Origin: JAICKN01 sp036489565
GTDB lineage: Bacteria > Acidobacteriota > Terriglobia > Terriglobales > Acidobacteriaceae
Reading direction: 5' to 3'
NCBI GenBank assembly: GCA_036489565.1
Contig: DASXFN010000086.1
Location: 1-64,000 of the forward strand
Length of the DNA stretch: 64,000 bases
Below the pieces are notes generated by a model. That model had not been told where the DNA came from. It made no database searches and worked only from the letters and a program-made list of their open reading frames with translations. The stretch's first letter is position 1, and each line of letters begins with the position of its first letter. The position numbers were made by a program, and so were the translations under genes. Below, piece after piece: positions 60,662-64,000 of this stretch.

Positions 60662-61459
60662 ATGGCGAAAAGACCTCCCCAGGTGGCTCGAAAGAAGACC
60701 AGCCTCAGTCGCGAGTCTGCCCCATCGCGCCTCCGTTCGTCCCAATCCAATGACCCAGAGCTCTCACGCCAACTTCTGCGCGCAGAAGAAGAGGAACGCA
60801 AGCGCATTAGCCGCGAACTGCACGACGAAACCGGGCAGGGATTGATGGTATTGCGGATGTATTTGCAAAGTTTGACTGCGGAATTCGAACGGGGCGGAAC
60901 CCCCGAAAAGTTTCAGGAAGCATTCCAGCTTTTGGACCGCACCATCGAAGGATTGCGCCGCATCATCCGACGGCTTTCCCCGCGGGTTCTGGAAGAGATG
61001 GGCTTGCTCGCCGCAGTGCGGCGCGAAGCCAGGGAACTGAGCCGGAGCACCAGCATTGAATCCACGCTCGTTTTACCGGAAACGGTGACGAAACTCGATC
61101 ATGAAAGTGAAATCGCGATTTACCGCACCGTGCAAGAGGCTTTGCACAACGTCGCCAAGCATGCCGGAGCAAAGCATTTGCGTCTGGAAATCAGCCAGAC
61201 GCGCACGGCCATTCGCATTGTGATTGAAGACGACGGAATTGGCTTCCCCACGCGCCGCCAATTCACGCAAGGTTTTGGCCTGCTGGGAATGCGCGAGCGG
61301 ATTGCCGCGCTGGGCGGGAACGTTCGCATTCGTTCGCTCCCGGAAAAAGGCACGCGAATCTCCGTCACTTTGCCGGTGCATTCGGAAAATTCTATAGACA
61401 AAGACGATGAAGGAACCACAAATTCAGTGAACTGTGAGCGCATACATGGAGCTGTTTGA
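60662..61459 (+). CDS. Soluble NarX/DegS-type sensor histidine kinase
   Basis: 265 residues from ATG at 60662. There is no transmembrane segment. The H-box of the HisKA_3 family is EEERKRISRELHDETGQGL (phosphorylated His within RELHDE), and the HATPase domain has NVAKHAGAKH and DDGIGFP / GFGLLGMRERI as N and G boxes. The first 45 residues are basic and disordered-looking. It almost certainly phosphorylates the regulator encoded next, whose start overlaps its 3' end. The signal may be received through another protein. Confidence 0.88.
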   Translation: MAKRPPQVARKKTSLSRESAPSRLRSSQSNDPELSRQLLRAEEEERKRISRELHDETGQGLMVLRMYLQSLTAEFERGGTPEKFQEAFQLLDRTIEGLRRIIRRLSPRVLEEMGLLAAVRREARELSRSTSIESTLVLPETVTKLDHESEIAIYRTVQEALHNVAKHAGAKHLRLEISQTRTAIRIVIEDDGIGFPTRRQFTQGFGLLGMRERIAALGGNVRIRSLPEKGTRISVTLPVHSENSIDKDDEGTTNSVNCERIHGAV

Positions 61460-62141
61460 AATGGAACGCGGTGGCAGAACTCCAATCCGATGCATACTTG
61501 TGGACGACCATACCCTCTTCCGTGAGGGATTGCGGCGCATCCTCGAGGCCGAATCTGATATTCAAATCGTGGGCGAGGCCAGCAATGCGTCGGAAGCGGT
61601 GGCCCGCGTCCGCGAACTTCATCCCGACGTGGTTCTCATTGATATCGGCATGCCTGGAATGTCCAGCTTTGAAGCGGCACGCGTAATTAGCCGGGAATCC
61701 AACGGGACCAAACTTATTTTTCTCACCATGTATGAGGATGAAGAGTACCTTCTCCAATGCCTCGACGCCGGAGCTTCCGGCTATATTTTGAAAGATGCGC
61801 CTGGTCCAAAGCTTGTGACTGCGGTTCGTGAAGTTTCTCAAGGGCGCAAATATCTAAGCCCGCAAGTCCTCGGTAAGCTTGTGGATGATTTGCGCGCCCG
61901 CTCGCAAGGCCCGCAAATCGTCTCGCGCAGCTCCACGCTGACTCCGCGTGAGCGGGAGGTCGTAAAGCTGATCGCCGAAGGCAATTCCGTGAAGGAGATC
62001 GCCGCGTTGCTGGGCCTGAGCGTAAAGACGATTGAGGCACACAAATTTAACTTGATGCGCAAACTGAATATTCACAACAAAGCGCAGTTGGTCACTTATG
62101 CGATTCAGAAGAAGATTGTGAAGATGCCGGCCGGAGCGTAG
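61434..62141 (+). CDS. NarL/FixJ-family response regulator
   Basis: 235 residues from GTG at 61434 (ATG at 61446 or 61461 are alternatives). The receiver domain has the acidic pair in LVDDHTLFREGL, the phosphorylatable Asp in VVLIDIGMPGMSS, and Thr and Lys in IFLTMYED and YILKDAPGPK. The C-terminal LuxR-type HTH is LTPREREVVKLIAEGNSVKE with SVKTIEAHKFNLMRKL. It overlaps the histidine kinase by up to 26 bases. Target genes cannot be named. Confidence 0.9.
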   Translation: MSAYMELFEMERGGRTPIRCILVDDHTLFREGLRRILEAESDIQIVGEASNASEAVARVRELHPDVVLIDIGMPGMSSFEAARVISRESNGTKLIFLTMYEDEEYLLQCLDAGASGYILKDAPGPKLVTAVREVSQGRKYLSPQVLGKLVDDLRARSQGPQIVSRSSTLTPREREVVKLIAEGNSVKEIAALLGLSVKTIEAHKFNLMRKLNIHNKAQLVTYAIQKKIVKMPAGA

Positions 62142-62142
62142 T

Positions 62143-62245
62143 GAATGGAGAATGCAGAAGTAAGAATGCAGAATGCGACAGGGTAAAGAATGACGGCGCA
62201 ATACGATTTTCAATTCTGCATTCTTAATTCTACATTCTCCATTTT
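62143..62245. repeat. Palindromic repeat family D copy 2
   Basis: gaatggagaatgcagaagtaag near 62143 faces cttaattctacattctccattttc near 62223, enclosing about 45 bases. Arms carry the same atgcagaagt/acttctgcat vocabulary as the repeat at 26380-26452. It lies between the converging regulator and dehydrogenase genes and may act as a two-way terminator. Confidence 0.6.
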
Positions 62246-62248
62246 CGA

Positions 62249-63514
62249 TCAGGCGTAAATCCCGCGCTGCCGTATCGTATAAGCCACCCGATCAATTGCC
62301 AGCATATAAGCCGCAACCCGATTATTCACATTGTGTGTTTCTGAATATCGGACCACATCTTCAAACGCGGCCTTCATAATGTGCTCAAGCTGATCGTTGA
62401 CGGCCGATTCTTTCCAGAAATATCCCTGGCGGTCCTGCACCCATTCGAAGTAAGAAGTCGTAACGCCGCCAGCGTTGCAAAGAATGTCAGGGATAACGAA
62501 CACTTTTTTGTCCGCGAGAATATCGTCGGCCGCAGCGGTTGTAGGGCCATTGGCGCCTTCAGCAAGAATCTTGCATTTCAACTGCGCGGCGTTGCGGCTG
62601 GTAATTTGATTTTCCGTCGCGGCCGGAATCAGGATTTCACATTCGGTGATGAGCAATTCCGCCGGATCAGCCTTTTCCGCTCCGGTAAATCCTTGAACGG
62701 TACCATTGCGCTGGCGGTGCTCCCAAAGCGCGCGGAGATCAATACCGCTGGAGTTGTACAGTCCGCCATCCACCTCAGCAATGCCAATGATTTTGTATCC
62801 AGCCTCCGCCATCAGATGGGCTGCGTTCGACCCCACATTTCCGAAGCCCTGCACAATGACGCGCGTCTGGTCTGGAGTTAACCCCAGCTTCTGAATGGCC
62901 ATATCGCAGGAAATCATGATGCCGCGCCCCGTGGCCTCGCGACGGCCTCGCGAACCGCCGATATTGATGGGCTTTCCCGTCACAACCGCTGTCACCGTCT
63001 GGCGCATGTGCATGGAATAGGTGTCCATGATCCAGGCCATGGTCTGTTCGTTGGTATTAATGTCTGGCGCGGGAACGTCTTTTTCCGGGCCAATAAACTC
63101 GACCAGTTCCGCCGTATAGCGTCGGGTCATGCGCTCCAGTTCGCCTTGCGACATCTTATGCGGATCGCAAATAATTCCGCCCTTCGCGCCGCCGAAGGGA
63201 ATGTTGACCACAGCGCACTTCCAGGTCATCCAACTGGCAAGCGCGCGAACTTCATCCAGCGTCACATCAGGCGAGTAGCGCAGGCCGCCTTTGGCCGGAC
63301 CGCGCGCGATGGAGTGCTGCACGCGAAATCCCGTATAGACTTCCAGCTTGCCGTTATCCAGGGACACCGGAATATGAACAATAATCTCCCGCGTGGGATA
63401 ACGAAGGACTTTCTGCAGACCTTCATCGAGATTCAGTTTTTGAGCGGCAAGATCGAAGCGGGCGGCCTGCGCCTCCCACGGATTGATTTCCTGTTCGAGC
63501 GAAACGGTCTTCAT
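62249..63514 (-). CDS. gdhA: Glutamate dehydrogenase (Glu/Leu/Phe/Val family)
   Basis: 421 residues from ATG at 63514, chosen for the ggagag upstream; the open frame to 63622 adds an alanine-rich head unlike the family. Motifs: ARGPAKGGLRYSPDV, the catalytic-Lys region PFGGAKGGIICDP and the nucleotide-binding GFGNVGSNAAH. It interconverts glutamate and 2-oxoglutarate plus ammonia; the length fits the hexameric small type. A promoter-like pair lies upstream. Confidence 0.93.
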   Translation of the reverse strand: MKTVSLEQEINPWEAQAARFDLAAQKLNLDEGLQKVLRYPTREIIVHIPVSLDNGKLEVYTGFRVQHSIARGPAKGGLRYSPDVTLDEVRALASWMTWKCAVVNIPFGGAKGGIICDPHKMSQGELERMTRRYTAELVEFIGPEKDVPAPDINTNEQTMAWIMDTYSMHMRQTVTAVVTGKPINIGGSRGRREATGRGIMISCDMAIQKLGLTPDQTRVIVQGFGNVGSNAAHLMAEAGYKIIGIAEVDGGLYNSSGIDLRALWEHRQRNGTVQGFTGAEKADPAELLITECEILIPAATENQITSRNAAQLKCKILAEGANGPTTAAADDILADKKVFVIPDILCNAGGVTTSYFEWVQDRQGYFWKESAVNDQLEHIMKAAFEDVVRYSETHNVNNRVAAYMLAIDRVAYTIRQRGIYA

Positions 63515-63592
63515 TGCACTCTCCGGAATGGCTAAAGCGTGAGATGCTGCCAGCGCCGGGATGATTGCCCGGGGTGGTCGAGCAGACGCTCC

Positions 63593-63622
63593 AGTATAGG
63601 CATCGCGCAAAGAACGAGGCAA
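63593..63622 (-). promoter_or_regulatory. Predicted sigma-70 promoter of gdhA
   Basis: On the minus strand TTGCCT (63622-63617) and TATACT (63598-63593) are separated by 18 bases, giving a transcript start near 63586 and a leader of about 72 bases. Confidence 0.5.
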
Positions 63623-63922
63623 CCAACGAGAGGACGTAGAAACCGACCGGCCGTTTAGCTGAGTTCAAAGTAGGAAAGAGGGGAAATAAGACCTAGCTTA
63701 GCGGCGTTGCCTTCGCGAGGGCTAAACGTTCTTGTCCTCGCGAATTCTTGCCCGCACGAGCCATGCGATGGATAAGTGTTATCCGTCGCGCTGTACTACT
63801 TACTCGCAATATAGTTTCGCCGATCTATAACTACAGAAATTTCCCGATAACAAAAATGCGGGTTCAGTAGTCATCATGAGTGAGCGTCTTCATGCACCGC
63901 AAAATTCCTCGGGCCATTTCCT
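63623..63922. other. Intergenic region before the window edge
   Basis: No gene is supported. It is less GC-rich than the preceding region and has the upstream part of the gdhA regulatory region at its left. No repeat of the families listed here was seen. Confidence 0.4.
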
Positions 63923-64000
63923 ATGAGATTTCCCAGTTCTGTTTTAAGGCTCAGCCTTCCTTGCATTCTATTTTTTAGTACTTTAGGCGTTTTGGAAGGT
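63923..64000 (+). CDS. Possible start of a secreted protein, cut by the window edge
   Basis: From the ATG at 63923 an open frame of 26 codons runs to the edge: MRFPSSVLRLSLPCILFF then STLGVLEG. This has the basic head and hydrophobic core of a signal peptide. No good ribosome binding site precedes it, so the start, and the gene itself, are uncertain. Confidence 0.35.
   Translation, partial: MRFPSSVLRLSLPCILFFSTLGVLEG

Noticed and set aside
1..64000. tRNA or rRNA genes, CRISPR arrays, transposases, phage genes, group II introns
   Set aside because: Reading both strands showed no T-arm-like consensus with an acceptor stem, no regularly spaced repeats, and no transposase, integrase or reverse-transcriptase motifs.

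Overview
The window reads as chromosomal DNA from an acidobacterium, probably class Terriglobia (Koribacter/Sulfotelmatobacter-like). This is inferred from gene content only: a protein with the VWFA-related acidobacterial domain, a Ser/Thr kinase fused to a TolB-like propeller, a Gram-negative Kdo/heptose lipopolysaccharide cluster, and intergenic regions full of hairpin repeats. No rRNA, tRNA, CRISPR array, transposase or prophage gene was seen.

Layout. Positions 1-9800 mix accessory genes (M41-like HEAGH protein, secreted hydrolase, frameshifted monooxygenase, secreted propeller protein, beta-barrel protein) with folC and plsC. This part is rich in repeats and holds a candidate small RNA gene at 3835-4123 with its own promoter and terminator. 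Positions 9800-12400 form a visibly AT-richer stretch with a parS-like site and an overlapping pair: a protein of unknown function and an XRE/ImmA-IrrE protease. Positions 12400-24700 carry a GH31 glycosidase, a receptor kinase, membrane proteins, an alkylation-repair pair (Ada-AlkA fusion plus Ogt), a flavin monooxygenase, a putative protease and a lipoprotein.

Positions 24900-47400 are mostly housekeeping: gatC-gatA, gyrA, rluD, lgt, a division block (zapB-like gene, zapA and a likely 6S RNA), rsmI, folK, a REC-PilZ protein, an HU protein, ridA, and hemE-hemH-rsmD. Positions 47567-53005 are a tightly overlapping six-gene operon for Kdo transfer, lipid A 4'-phosphorylation, ADP-heptose synthesis (split HldE) and heptosyl transfer, ending in an ICMT-like methyltransferase. 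Positions 53700-60500 are a minus-strand series aroC-def-fmt-rlmD-comEC. The window closes with a soluble histidine kinase/NarL-type regulator pair, glutamate dehydrogenase, and the possible start of a secreted protein cut by the edge.

The most notable items are the structured RNA at 3835-4123, the 6S RNA candidate downstream of zapA, the near-consensus parS sequence, the XRE-protease pair, several multi-hairpin repeat families (one pair flanking a hydrolase gene), a one-base frameshift, and GyrA with Asn-Leu at the positions of E. coli Asp82-Ser83.
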